A stretch of DNA of 64,000 nt from Aspidiotus rigidus (Eukaryota; Arthropoda; Insecta; Hemiptera; Diaspididae), in the NCBI GenBank assembly GCA_035079385.1, contig JAVHKY010000005.1, forward strand, positions 5,456,001 through 5,520,000, in the 5' to 3' direction. How positions within the stretch are numbered: the first letter of the stretch is position 1; every line of letters starts with the position of its first letter. The notes under the pieces are model-generated. The model did not search any database, was not told the origin of the DNA, and worked only from the letters and a program-made list of their open reading frames with translations. Shown one piece after another: positions 1-11,404 of the stretch. The position numbers were made by a program, and so were the translations under genes.

Positions 1-64
1 CGCCATTTGCCTAGAATGATGGTTGATATTTTTCCAAGTCCTTTTCCTGTCTCATATATATATA

Positions 65-1022
65 TCTAATATATAAAGCAGAAAGTTTGTCTGTCTGTCC
101 GTCCTCCTGTCCGTTTATAACTCGAGAACTACTGGGCCGATCGCTTTCAAACTTTCAGGATATATTGTCCTCATCCCAGAGCAGCACATAGACTCATAAA
201 AATAAAAATTTGACGGGGAGGTGCTGAGTAATTTCAAAAAAGGGCGAAAACAATGACTTTTTTCAATATAAAAAAACGTGGTGGTGTAGCTTGCCATGTA
301 CGTTAGACCTACGCGCGTTGAGTGGCGCAGTTTCGAGAATTGAATTATTGTGATAACTCGAGTATAACTCATTTTTATGAAAAATTGAAGAGAACAAAAA
401 TTGTAGCCCCTTTAATTTCCTTTCGAATGAGCCCGGTTCCAGATTTTTAGGAGGAAATTTTGTGACTACAGTATTCGCTGTACTTCCATACTAAGCAAGT
501 TATTTTATTCACAGTTTTAAAAACACCTACATAAAGGATTTTACATCCGGTATCTCATACAAGAACCAATGTCTAGACACGGTGCGCACTGCGTATGGGC
601 TAGCGGAAATTACCCTTTTTTTTACCTGTTGTCCGTGTGTTTTCTTAGGGACTGGCAAAATGTCAATGGATTTGTCTGTATTCTGCTGCGATGAATACAG
701 GCTTCACGCGTTAAGTCAGCTCTCAAGTGAATTAGTGTGTAAAAAATTTAATTTGGTGATTTTATTTTTGTGCGACTCGGAACTTTGATATATTTTTATA
801 AGTACAGTCGCAGTTTTTGGTGTCTATTTTCTTATTTTTGAACTGAATAGTTGTGAATTTTGCAAAACTCTTTCCACTGTTTCTTTTTTAAAAATTCATC
901 TGAATTCCAAGATACCTACAAAACACACATACCTACAAGATACAGATACCTATAAAACACAGATATCTACTCAACACACATCTAGCGGTCAGGCGCGCCG
1001 GAGGCGCGTCGCCAACCGCTAG
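65..1022 (+). mobile_element. Non-autonomous Helitron
   Basis: The 5' end is TC followed by an AT-rich stretch, then GTTTGTCTGTCTGTCC and a segment reading ACTCGAGAACTACTGGGCCG, wording typical of arthropod Helitron 5' regions. The 3' end is CTAG at 1019-1022, preceded by a hairpin CGCGCC/GGCGCG (994-999 and 1003-1008, loop GGA). An outer pair CTAGCGGT/ACCGCTAG spans 982-1022. The element sits between A and T in a TATATA tract, as Helitrons do, and makes no target duplication. No Rep/helicase ORF is present, so it would depend on an autonomous relative. Family is inferred from the ends. Confidence 0.7.
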
Positions 1023-1130
1023 TATATATATATATTGGAAGTTGAAATTCTTCCATGTTCTCTCTTAAAAAATATAGCTTGAAAGTTGAAATTTTGACAT
1101 GTTCCATGTCTTTTCTCTCGCCGGACCCCG

Positions 1131-1527
1131 ATTTTGAAACTCGTGAGTACACCACCCCCCCCCCCCCCCCGTCAAGAGAAATCTCTACCCCGTGGGTGAT
1201 TCAGAAATTCGCGAGTACACCCCGCGTAATAATAATAAATAATTAATTAATTAATAATTAAATAATTAAATAAATAAATAATTAAATAATTAAATAATTA
1301 AATAAATAAATGATTAAATAATTAATATAATTAATAGTTAGAAAATCTCTACCCCTTGGGTGATTCAGAAATTCACGAGTACACCCCGCGTAATAATAAT
1401 AAATAATTATTATAATTAATAATTAGCAAATCTCTACCCCGTGGGTGATTCGGAAATTCGCGAGTACACCCCGCGTAGTAATAATAAATAATTAATTCAA
1501 TAATAATTAAATAATTAAATAATTAAA
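1131..1527. repeat. Tandem minisatellite with AT-rich spacers
   Basis: A block of about 60 bp beginning TCTCTACCCCGTGGGTGATT and ending in ACACCCCGCG recurs at about 1178, 1343 and 1431, with a partial, C-homopolymer-interrupted copy at 1140. The copies are separated by (TAA)n/(TTAA)n simple sequence of variable length. No coding signal. Confidence 0.75.
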
Positions 1528-1777
1528 TGTGATGCGCTCCGAGAAAAGGGACCATAAGTCGGCAAAAAAAACACCTTTTTTTTTTTTCATAGATTATGTT
1601 CACCTGGTGACGCAAGGAAAAAATACTTTTCAACTAAATTTAATGATGAAAGGTTTGCATTTGCCCCATCCATTTCCATCTCAAGATATAAAAACGATTC
1701 TTTTATTCGGACATACAGATAGCCCCAAAAAAAGTTCGTTTGCCGACTTATGGTCCCTTTTCTCGGAGCGCATCACA
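1528..1777. mobile_element. MITE with perfect 39-bp TIRs
   Basis: The first 39 bases, starting TGTGATGCGCTCCGAGAAAA, are the exact reverse complement of the last 39. The interior is about 170 bp with no credible protein. It is inserted in AAT/TTAA simple sequence, which hides any target duplication. The lack of mismatches between the arms implies a young insertion. The superfamily cannot be named from the termini alone. Confidence 0.8.
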
Positions 1778-1799
1778 AATAAATAAATAATTAAATAAT

Positions 1800-3018
1800 T
1801 AATATAATTAATAATTAGAAAATTTTCTAAGTCCCTCTTCCTATCATATATGGCTGGATAGTCGAAATTTTTCCAAGTCCCCTAGACTTGAATTGTCTCA
1901 TACCATTCCAATACAACAGCGAGACAGGGGGCGAACGAGCGGAGCGAGTTCGCGCTACCTCACATTTCTCAAAAAAGACTTGAATTTTCTCATACCATTC
2001 CAATACAACAAACAGCGAGATCGCTCGTTCGCCCCACGAAAGTTGATACCTCAAAATATAGAACACCCACAATTACCTCAAAATATTTCTCATACAAGAC
2101 TTATACGACGCCAAGATAGGTAAAGGGGTAAACGAATAATATCTCACGAACACTTGACCTAGTAGAAGCCTAGACTGAAATATTTCAAGTAACTGATAAA
2201 ATATAAAAGACATGGAACATGATTTTCATTTATTTGGCTATGCCAGAAAATTTTAAACTTATCCACCTGTCATAATTACATAGATCGATGTACAAAATGC
2301 GTTTTCAATTTCAACTCCTCTAATGGTTCAATTTTTTCCAAGTTCCTCTCCTGTCATATATAGCTCGATTCCCAATATTAAAAATGTTTTCAAATCTGAC
2401 TCCTTTGGTAATGAAAATTTTTCCTATCCCTTATCTATCATAATAGAGCTCAAAAGTCTCAATTTTTCCGAGTCCCTCCTGCTATAGTTGGCTTAATTTT
2501 CGAAATTTTATCAAATCTAATTCCTCTTTTTGGAACCCCTCCAATTTTGAATTCAATTCTCAATATCAAAACCAATCCGTCCCGTAGAAGAGGATGTGGG
2601 AATTCCTTATTCAACTTTATTAAACACGTGATTGTTTTCTATTACAGCCTTCAATTGAACTTCTTTTGGTTGAATCATAGAAATCTGATTGGAGGCTTCA
2701 TTACAATCCTTACTATCTTATTATACAGATAATCTGAGAATCTATCACCTTTTTTCCTGTCCTACTCTTCAAAATCAACATACTTCCTATAAAGTATGTA
2801 TTTTCTCAATTGTATCCTCTGACTTGTGTAATCATTTCCAACACAGTTTCCAACTCTCGCAACTACCTGTGTTACTCAGTTCCATTTTCCAAATATTTTA
2901 GTTGCTTTTCTTCTTTTACTTTCTTACAATTGAAGTGATTCTTGATTCAAAAAGTTGATATTGATAAAGGGATCATCATAATTATTTTGGTGACTACTAT
3001 TTTCTATTTTGCCTATCA
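1800..3018. repeat. Degenerate copies of a dispersed ~60-bp repeat; no gene
   Basis: Units built on 'TATCATATATGGCTCGAGAG' and 'TTTTTCCAAGTCCC' occur at 1826-1890, 2330-2370 and 2450-2490, with sparser traces at 1-60 and 1040-1130. The same repeat forms a dense array at 52255-52927 and isolated copies at about 18650 and 28620. From 2540 to 3018 I see only unique AT-rich sequence. Confidence 0.5.
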
Positions 3019-3027
3019 GCTCTCCTT

Positions 3028-3972
3028 AGGTCAATGTCACCAGCCCCCCCCCATGTCGAATATTCACCCCCAAAATAGTGTGAATCGTTTGTTCTACGTT
3101 TGTTCCGGTTTGTTCCACCCTCATTTCTGTTTGTTCCAACCCCCATTTGCATGAAACAAAGTGCGGGGCTAGCTGAATGAAATGTGCTCAATTAGTGTTG
3201 AAATGCGCAATTTTTATGTTTTGTGGTTTCCTCTTTCTTTAAATACTCACAATTTTCGGTGGGGCTACTGTGAAAACAATACCCGCCCCTCACTTTTCCA
3301 AATTTTAACTGGGAACCTGTTTGTTCTATGGGACTTGGAATATTTTTGACTATCAACCTATTTGTATGTGAAGAACTTGGAGAAATATTGACTTTCAATC
3401 TGGTGGAAACTGACCTAACCTAATAAGGTAAGTGGAACTTGACAAAAGTGAACAAGAAATTTAGGGTGGGAGACATGCCAACCCCCCTTGACTGTAGTTC
3501 TCGGGTTTTCATCCGGAGGAGGGAATGATACCGTCAAACTCGACTTTCGTTATCAGCACAAGGTAAGAGAACGATCAAGACCCCGTGTTTGACAGAGTCA
3601 GGCGAATGATGCCTGGGTTCAACATAGATCGACTGAGGCCCCCTGTATGATTGAGGCGGGTACTTCCGCAAAAACACATATTGTTACTTGCCAAGGAGGG
3701 AGTGGTACCGGCGACTTCGTTTTCCATTGCATGCTCGCGGTAAAAGATCGACGTAGGCCCCGTCTTCGATAGAGGCGGGCGGATGCCAGAAAATTCTCGT
3801 ACGTCCACGCGTTATGAGCTTTCGGTGAAAGATTGAATAGGCGCCGTAATAGAACGGGCAAAATCACAAAATCTTGTTTCACGCCGAGGTGGCAAGGTTA
3901 TTCTAAAGTCTGTCTTCGGTCATGAGCTTGCGGTGGGAGATCGGGTAGGACCCCCTGTTCAATAGAGGCGGA
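3028..3972 (+). repeat. FB-1 left inverted arm
   Basis: Pairs with 4333-5688 in reverse complement. The outer ~450 bp (3028-3480) is single-copy; from about 3480 inward the arm consists of ~117-bp minisatellite units. The right arm has an extra unit (about 4700-4836), so the arms differ in length by unit number. Confidence 0.8.
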
Positions 3973-4332
3973 CAATCCCAAAAAATTTCCCGTTGAGACA
4001 CGCGAAGTAGGGAAGGGTATCAGGAAGATTGTTGTCTGCCATGAGCTCGCGGTGAGAGATCAGTTGGAGCCCTGTGTTCAATCTATTTGGGTGAGTACGT
4101 GCAAATACTTGTTGTTTCAGGCAATGGAGAAAAACATACCGCGAAGATCGCGTCCTAGTGTGACCTCGCAAGGAGAAAACTGTAACAGCCCCGTTTTATC
4201 TAAGCAGGTAAAATCAAGAAAATTCGTGTTTTGTCAGCCAGTGCAGTGGAGGATATCCCGAGACCGTCGTTCGTTAAGCTTTCCGTTAGAGCGTGTTCAA
4301 TCCTTCAAGTGTCTTCACGCAAAATTTTGCAG
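3973..4332. repeat. FB-1 central core, shared with FB-2
   Basis: The 360-bp unpaired centre contains more divergent ~117-bp units. It is closely similar, in the same orientation, to about 53990-54300 in the second foldback element. Landmarks shared in order are CGCGAAGTAGGGAAGGGTA, GATTGTTGTCTGCCATGAGC, TGGGTGAGTACGTG and AAAAACATACCGCGAAGATC. Confidence 0.8.
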
Positions 4333-5688
4333 ATTCACCCTCCTCTATTGACAGGGGGTCCTTCCCGATCTCCCACTGCAAGCTCATGACCGAAGACAGA
4401 CTTTAGAGTAACCACCTTGCCACCTTTGCGTGAAACAACGAGATTTTTTGTGACTTTGCCCGTCCTATTACGAGGCCTATTCAATCTCACACCGCAAGCT
4501 CATAACAAAAGACGAGGTTTACAGTATCATTCCCTCCCTCACGTGAACGTATGAGGATTTTCTCGCATCCGCCTGCCCCTGTCGAACACGGGGCATTGAT
4601 CGTTCTCTCACCGCGAGCTCGTAACGAAACACGAGCCTCACGGTATCACTCCCTCCCTCGCGTGGACCTACGAGAATTTTCTGGCATCCGCCTGCCTCTA
4701 TCGAAGACGAGGCATTATCCTTCTCTTACCTTGAGCATGTAATGGAAAACGAAGTCGCCGGTATCATTTTCTCCTTGGCAAGAAACAACAGGAATTTTTG
4801 CGGATGCACCCGCCTTGGTCATACACGGGGCCTACGTCGATCTTTTACCGCGAGCATGCAATGGAAAACGAAGTCGCCGGTACCACTCCCTCCTTGGCAA
4901 GTAACAATATGTGTTTTTGCGGAAGTACCCGCCTCAATCATACAGGGGGCCTCAGTCGATCTCTGTTGAACCCAGGGATCATTCGCCTGACTCTGTCAAA
5001 CACGGGGTCTTGATCGTTCTCTTACCACGTGCTGATGACGAAAGTCGAGTTTGACGGTATCATTCCCTCCTCCGGATGAAAACCCGAGAACTACAGTCAA
5101 GGGGGGTTGGCATGTCTCCCACCCTAAATTTCTTGTTCACTTTTGTCAAGTTCCACTTACCTTATTAGGTTAGGTCAGTTTCCACCAGATTGAAAGTCAA
5201 TATTTCTCCAAGTTCTTCACATACAAATAGCTTGATAGTCAAAAATATTCCAAGACCCATAGAACGAACAGGTTCCCAGTTAAAATTTGGAAAAGTGAGG
5301 GGCGGGTGTTGTTTTCACAGTAGCCCCACCGAAAATTGTGAGTATTTAAAGAAAGAGGAAACCACAAAACATAAAAATTGCGCATTTCAACACTAATTGA
5401 GCACATTTCATTTAGCTAGCCCCGCACTTTGTTTCATGCAAATGGGGGTTGGAACAAACAGAAATGAGGATGGAACAAACCGGAATAAACGTAGAACAAA
5501 CGATTCACACTATTTTGGGGTGAAAATTCGACATGGGGGGGGAGCTGTCGTGTCACTAACCCCGCACACTGTTTCATGCAAATGAGGGTTGGAACAAACA
5601 GAAATAAGGGTGGAACAAACCGGAACAAACGATTCACACTATTTTGGGGTGAATATTCGACACGGGGGGGGGCTTGTGACATTGACCT
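4333..5688 (-). repeat. FB-1 right inverted arm
   Basis: Reverse-complement partner of 3028-3972, carrying one or more extra ~117-bp units. Near its outer end a ~110-bp segment (GGAACAAACGATTCACACTA) is duplicated in tandem at about 5490-5540 and 5620-5670. Confidence 0.8.
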
Positions 5689-5697
5689 GCTCTCCTT

Positions 5698-7520
5698 CAT
5701 TAGATACTTTCCATCATTATGTGGATATTTTGATGTCATTAGAACTTTTTGCTAAATTAATTATCCTGCAATTTGCTAAGTGCTAAATTGTATTGGATAA
5801 AATGAGGTATGAAGTGCATTGATGAAGTTCTACCAGGTGTCAGTTACTGCGACGTTTTTGTATCTTTTCCCGATTAAGGCGAACAGGAAACCAGTCGTTG
5901 AGGCTATTGGTGGGTTCTAATCTAGATCGATTATTTTTAATTTACTATTTGAGGCTTGACGCTGCATTACATTAAAAATTTGCAGTGAAAATTTAATCCC
6001 TGGGGCCTAGAGAACCTTGTGCTTTCTTTCCAAAAGACAAGAACTTGTGTTCTGGATACGCTGCTATTCGATCATCAGACTCTTCAGTAAATAGTTAAAA
6101 ATGAGTTTCCCTCTAATCTACGAGTAAGAGTAAGATTTTCTACTACTTTGATGATATTTTTACAGGGTCCTGTTAGATCAGACAAGATAAGAGTATAAAT
6201 CATTCAGTGGCCACACTTCCTCATAAAAAATTAAAAGTGTAGGAAGAAAATCTGATTCAATTTCTATTTCTCGGCTTTACCGATTCAGTGCGTAGTAACA
6301 TCTCAATTTCTTCCTATTATTTGTTTAAAATGAAGGGAAGACATTTCAAAGACTAAAATTGGGAATATTACCTTATAAAAAATGTATACCTAGGTACTAC
6401 GTAAGTCCTTTAGAAGATAGACAGAGGTCGTCATTTCACGACTGTACTTCAATGACTGATTTAGATTCTTTAGATTTCCCAGCACAAATATAAACGAACG
6501 TGTTGCAGAAAAGTGGACAATGGAAATAAGACGTCTGCGTATTCCTCAATATACTGTCAAATTTTAATTGAATAATATAAATACTATAGAAACGCATAAA
6601 ATATAGTACGGTGTGAATATGCGCGACTCAAGCCAAATAAGTATTTATTCGTGCTGCTAACATTAAAATGCGAATAACGATCGCGCGTACATACTCGACA
6701 ACAGGTGACAAATTGAGAAGAATAGCCTCACGCACGAGAAGCTGACTCCATCCTCGAGTGTATATTATGTACGCCTCGAGAGGTAGACTAATTTTAAGTA
6801 CACTTACAATATTTTAATAAGGAAAGTGAAGACCTCCCGCGGCTAGAGCAGAAACCTGCTCGCAGGTGAATTCCCTATTTGCTAAACTTCATTGGCAAAA
6901 AAGATTTATTTCGTTTGAGGATCGCGACCGCACCGTACACTCTATTCTTTGTCATTTTATAATAATGTCTAGCGTAAAATAATAAATGATCGTGTATCGA
7001 TAGTTCGTGTTTAGAGAGCCAAGCTCATATCGCCCATGTATTCCCATCAGAAGTACTCGATTTGCAAGACTTCGAGAACACGTACATAATATAGAAACAC
7101 GGTCAAGAAACGACCATAATACGACACAACGTGATACGATGCTCGTACAGAATGCTGAAAGTACATGGGCAAATGGAATACTAAGTTTTTTTTTTTTCTT
7201 TCTCTCTTGTCCTTATTTCTCGCTCAATGTATGAATCTCAAAAAAATCTGAGGTTCATTCGTTTAAATAAGCGCGGATGTGAATGTGAACATGTGACATT
7301 TCGACGTCTGACTGAATCCACAGTCGAAGAGAATTACTCGTATGCAGGAAGCACTCCTCTAGTGCGCGATATAAATATTTAGAACAGATTCATAAGAAGA
7401 AATGGTTCAAAATTCTTATTGAGTAATGCTAAGCGAGGCAATCATTTATAGAGATTCACTGATTTCAAATGAAACCACACACAATTTATTTTTGCCTTCG
7501 CATTATATTTCTCTGATTTT

Positions 7521-7559
<39 letters not shown>

Positions 7560-7973
7560 TAGGAAGGGAGAAAGTCAAGAAGACAGTCGTTCTACAATTC
7601 CCCTTCAGATTTCCAAGAAGAAATCTACAATACAAAAATGATGCCCTACTATCCAGAAAGTTCCAAAACATGGAGGGCTTCAGAAGAGAGTCGCCATCTC
7701 CCCGGGGGTATTCAAACCTCTGGGGAAAGTACACACTAATGAAATGAATTTGTGCACTTGCGTGCACGAAAAATACCTTCCATGCAGACTTGGATGATGC
7801 AAGTATTCAGTAGATTTGTTGTTTTCCCAGCCCTTCTTTCAATTTTTTTCATAAAAAGAAAAGGGACCAGAAGCAACAAGAGGAGAGGGTTGGAGGAATT
7901 GACGTTATTTTTTTCATACTTTATAGTATCAAAAATACGAACCACCTGTCGTACTAAGTCAAAAAATGCTTAC
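5698..7973. other. Intronic or flanking DNA without a recognised gene
   Basis: This would be the Ser intron downstream of the last visible exon. I found no further EGF exon on the minus strand, no RT-like frame and no TIR pair. The only simple repeat of note is (GA)n at 7526-7553 followed by a G run. Confidence 0.5.
7526..7553. repeat. (GA)n microsatellite
   Basis: Fourteen AG repeats followed by seven G. Confidence 0.9.
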
Positions 7974-8127
7974 CCCCATCGCAAGGAGGTGCGATGCACT
8001 GTAATCTAGGAACACTACAATTTTTGCCTTGCCAATTTTCTGAACAGTGGCAGTAATAATCTTCCGGCATATTTAAACATTGAGCGTTGTTTTGGCACGG
8101 ATTGGCATTACAATGGTCGTGAGTTAC
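7974..8127 (-). CDS. Ser: Serrate/Jagged exon: EGF repeat and following spacer
   Basis: A 154-bp exon with acceptor TTAACAG at its upstream edge and donor GGTAAGCA at 7973. It enters in phase 0 and leaves in phase 1. It encodes one EGF repeat (DHCNANPC, NNAQC, YYCHCSENW, GKNC) followed by SVPRLQC. The closing GKNCSVPR is the hallmark of the Jagged/Serrate EGF that precedes the long irregular EGF of this family, which makes this a Serrate ligand rather than Notch or Crumbs. The repeat has Q where Pofut1 would need S/T before the third cysteine, and lacks the CxSxPC O-glucose site. The next exon is not found in the window. Confidence 0.85.
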
Positions 8128-8205
8128 CTGTTAACAGTCGTGAATTTTAATTAAATTTTCTGTTACCTATACGATTACCGTGACGCGACTTCTGGTCGAA
8201 CCTAC

Positions 8206-8333
8206 TTGACAGTTGTCTCCAGTAAATCCTACTTGACATATACATCGAAACCCGTTAACCAGATTCACGCATTCTCCGCCATTTTTGCAAGGATTTGATT
8301 CGCATTCGTCGATATCGGTTTGGCAATCTCGAC
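8206..8333 (-). CDS. Ser: Serrate/Jagged exon: end of one EGF plus a calcium-binding EGF
   Basis: A 128-bp exon, acceptor GTTTCAG, donor GTAGGT, phase 1 in and 0 out. The first residues (GRDCQ) complete the EGF begun in the exon at 14221-14430. They are followed by a full calcium-binding EGF: DIDEC start, CESNPC (fits the O-glucose consensus CxSxPC), CKNGGEC (no S/T before the third cysteine, so no O-fucose site), [14 protein letters not shown]. Order and wording follow Jagged1's GDHCERDIDEC repeat. Extracellular part of the transmembrane Notch ligand. Confidence 0.88.
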
Positions 8334-8999
8334 CTGAAACACGAAAATATATGAGTCCAGTCCACGCAAGAAGAAAGCCACTGTTTCACATTCTTATTAG
8401 ATATTATAAAGCGAGTTTAATTATCGAGGACACCCACGATATCAACGAAGAATTTAGATGAATGGATCCGGACGAGGTAATGACTGGGGTGGTGAGCACT
8501 AATATCGTGCTTTTTTTTTTGTTGTAAAATATATTAGTCTTTGGCGTACAGTTACGAATGAATGATTAATTATCGCAATTAATGGTCATTTTGAACCGAG
8601 CGTCGTTCCCTTTTTTCGTCTTTCCTACATCGCGAGTAGACTACACTAAACTTAATTATACGGAAAAAACAGAATCAATTCTACGATTAAACGACAACTT
8701 TCTTATACATATTCCTCCTCCTTTTTAGTAAAAGTGCATGATGTTACGAACATTCGCGTAACTCCCACACTAATTTCAGTCGTGTCCCTCGTTTGTCTGT
8801 CTTATTCTAGAATTTTTTGGACTTCTTTTAATTAAGTCGAAACTTAATTACTAACCCACATATGAGAGATTATAAGAGTAAGAGGCGATTTTTAATAGAT
8901 TTGACATTTTTAATATTTTCTGTTTGAAGACGTTTACTACTGATGAAGGTATATGGCAAAAAAATATGCTCTATACCAATGACACACGCGTTACAAGAG

Positions 9000-10792
9000 A
9001 AAGCTCACCCTAGTCGTTAACAGAACCTCAGTCTAGAAGCTGAAAAGGACTACTTACTATGGAGAGCCACTAAAAAGCTCAAGAGACCGACTGCTCACAT
9101 CCCACCCTTGAAGTATAATGGAATATGGACAAGGAATGATAAAGAAAAGGCGGAGGCTTTTGCTCACCACTTATCAACTGTCTTTCAGCCCCATCACGAT
9201 ATTAATCCGCGAATCCTGCCAGCAATACACTACCAAAAGGATCAGGATCTCAACCTGGTCGCACCACTGGAGATAGCGAAGGAAATCGATAAACTCAACT
9301 CAAGGAAGGCGGTGGGAAATTACGAACTACCTGCCACAGCACTGAAAGAGTTATCAAAGAAGGATGTTGTAATGATAACTTACATAGTCAATGCAAGTTT
9401 GCGATTAAAACATGTTCCGCAGTGCCTCAAAACTGTAAAAATTGTAATGATTCCTAAGCCAGGAAAATGTACGACGGAGACTGTATCTTATAGGCCTATC
9501 TCGTTGCCCACAGCTCTGTCAAAACTGTACGAAAAACTTGTACTAAAGCGCATCAAGCCATTAATCGACCTCCCCAACCACCAATTTGGTTTCCGGGAAG
9601 TGCATGCTACAGTAGACCAAGTTCAGCGGGTCACAACAGTGATAGAGAAAGCTTTTGAAGAAAAAAAGTATTGCTCCACTGTATTTATCCATATCTCGCA
9701 GGCTTTCGACAGAGTGTGGCATGCTGGATTAACATACAAAATCAGCACAGCACTGCCTGGGAATGTATGCCAACTGCTAGAATCATACTTGGAGAACCGA
9801 ACATTCTTCGTGACGGTGGATAACAACCGAAAAGAACTTATCCAATCCAGGCCGGAGTGCCCCAGAGGAGTGTCCTGGGGCCTACTCTTTATTTACTATA
9901 TACCGCAGACCTACCGACTCCGGATGAAACTACCGTGGCAACTTTTGCAGATGACACTGCTATCCTGTCTGTCAGCAAATCGCAAGAAAACGCAACCGCT
10001 AAGCTCCAGCTGGCAATTAACAAAATCAGTCAATGGGCAAGGGACTGGAGAATTAAGATAAACTCGCAGAAAACAGTACACGTCACCTACGCTCTCCGCA
10101 ACTCAGATGCAAAATACAGGGTCTACCTCAATGGAACACGAATCGCGCAAGAAGACTCAGCCAAATATCTCGGTGTCCACCTTGATTCGACATTGAACTA
10201 CAAAACTCATGTAAAGATGAAGAAAAAGCAACTTGCTATCAAATTTAAACAAATATACTGGCTGATAGGCAGACATTCTAAGCTTAGTCTGTATTGCAAA
10301 CGACTACTATACATGCAGGTGGTGAGGCCAGTGCGGACGTATGCTATACCGGTCTGGGGCTGCACAAAGCCCTCAAATCGGCTGATCATCCAGCGAACAC
10401 AAAACAAATTTCTGAAAGCAATGACCAATGCCCGTCGGTACACCCGAATGGAGGACCTTCACCGAGATCTCCAAATTCCCGATGTCAACCAAACAATAAA
10501 AACATATGCCGGCAACCACGAAAAGAGGCTGCACAACCACCCGAATCCAGAGGCACTCGAGCTGTTACTGAATGCTGAAATTAGAAGACTCCATAGAACA
10601 AAACCCGGCGATTTAGTATAGATTAGATTACTAGTACTTTCTCATTGCTAAAATAAAAAAGCACAGCTTGATGAAGCCGGTGCTATGTAACGTAAGACTT
10701 GACACTCAATTACTACAAGTACTAATTTAAAACTTTCATGAATTTTAAGGTTGTACTAGAACGGTTTATAAAAAGAAAAAAAAAAAAAAAAA
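9000..10792 (+). mobile_element. 5'-truncated Jockey-type LINE
   Basis: Contains a reverse transcriptase reading frame broken by one frameshift, a ~150-bp 3' region and an A-rich tail (AAAAAG then ~20 A, about 10770-10792). It lies in the Ser intron between the exons at 8333 and 14221, antisense to the gene. Nothing upstream of the pre-RT region (NLSLEAEKDY-like) is present, so ORF1 and the endonuclease are missing, as expected for a 5'-truncated copy. Confidence 0.8.
9030..10621 (+). pseudogene. LINE reverse transcriptase (frameshifted)
   Basis: The frame from about 9030 reads LLWRATKKLKRP, then the RT fingers (IPKPGK, YRPISLPTALSKLYEKL, FGFR) and palm (IHISQAFDRVWH, where Jockey RTs have D-x-S-x-AFD; the first catalytic Asp is replaced). 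Near 9855 the frame shifts by one base. The second frame gives [20 protein letters not shown] and the catalytic FADDTA, then the thumb (KYLGVHLD) and the Jockey-type C-terminus ending GDLV at a TAG. The broken frame and the altered first catalytic Asp indicate a dead copy. Clade is assigned from motif wording, without a tree. Confidence 0.85.
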
Positions 10793-11404
10793 ACAGAACA
10801 CCAGGCGGAATGAGGACATCCCCGAAGGTACGTGCATATCTTAAGACTGAAACTATGAAATATATGAGTAGTGTATTCCCAAGTAGTCTGCATAAAGAGA
10901 GATGGGTATTACGGAACACATAAATTTATTCTTCTTTGTAGTGGGGTTTCAATCTGGGACCCTTTGCGTACAACCAAAGTCTCGACTCTCGATCCAAGAA
11001 GGGAGACTTATCTTTGAATCCGCATCTGCATGCACCTACAAGAGGGCGGCTAGGCAAATATTCTAACCTACGCCCAGACAGATTTTTCATCGGGATAAAC
11101 TAGTCTCGGGATTTGGCGGGGATTTGGAACAATTTCGATGTTGAAGCTATGCATACTAAGAGGGAGATTGAAAAGTCATTGGAGTCAAGTACCAAGAAGA
11201 ATTTCGAAATTAAGGAAGAAGTAGACCACTATTATTATTACCTGCGTTAACTAAAGAGACCAGGGAATCTATTTCGTAAAAAAGTATTTTAGCTCAAAAG
11301 AAAGAATTTTCGTATTTTATATGCTCGCGCATAAGATTGAGACTACTTTGGAAAATCCGTCACAAGAAAGCATCACGGAAAACTTTTTACTGCTCGTCAA
11401 TTTA
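10793..11404. other. Intron, no feature recognised
   Basis: Unique sequence between the LINE tail and the mitochondrial insert. A GGTTTCAATCTGGGACCC stretch near 10946 resembles a tRNA-like B box but has no accompanying A box or cloverleaf. Confidence 0.4.

Larger units (their letters stand above)
3028..5688. mobile_element. Foldback element FB-1 with 9-bp target duplication
   Basis: A 2.66-kb palindromic element. Its ends AGGTCAATGTCAC and GTGACATTGACCT are inverted, and it is flanked by identical 9-mers GCTCTCCTT at 3019-3027 and 5689-5697. The arms are long and built partly of ~117-bp tandem units (marker: ATGAGCTCGCGGTGAGAGAT). There is no transposase ORF. Long arms with internal tandem repeats and a 9-bp duplication recall Drosophila Foldback and MULE/Rehavkus-like elements; that assignment is inference, while the duplication and palindrome are read directly. 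Confidence 0.85.

Noticed and set aside
4081..4125. GTGAGT ... TTGTTTCAG in the FB-1 core looking like a mini-intron
   Set aside because: The distance is only about 35 nt, and no reading frame is joined by removing it.
5434..5739. 101-residue minus-strand frame with repeated FVPPLF wording
   Set aside because: It is the translation of the tandem-duplicated segment in the FB-1 arm; the same wording appears in the left arm in another frame.
7486..7767. 93-residue minus-strand frame across the (GA)n tract
   Set aside because: Its Leu-Ser run is translated microsatellite; no domain.
10940..11000. tRNA gene or SINE head near GGTTTCAATCTGGGACCC
   Set aside because: Only a B-box-like motif; no A box, cloverleaf or tail.
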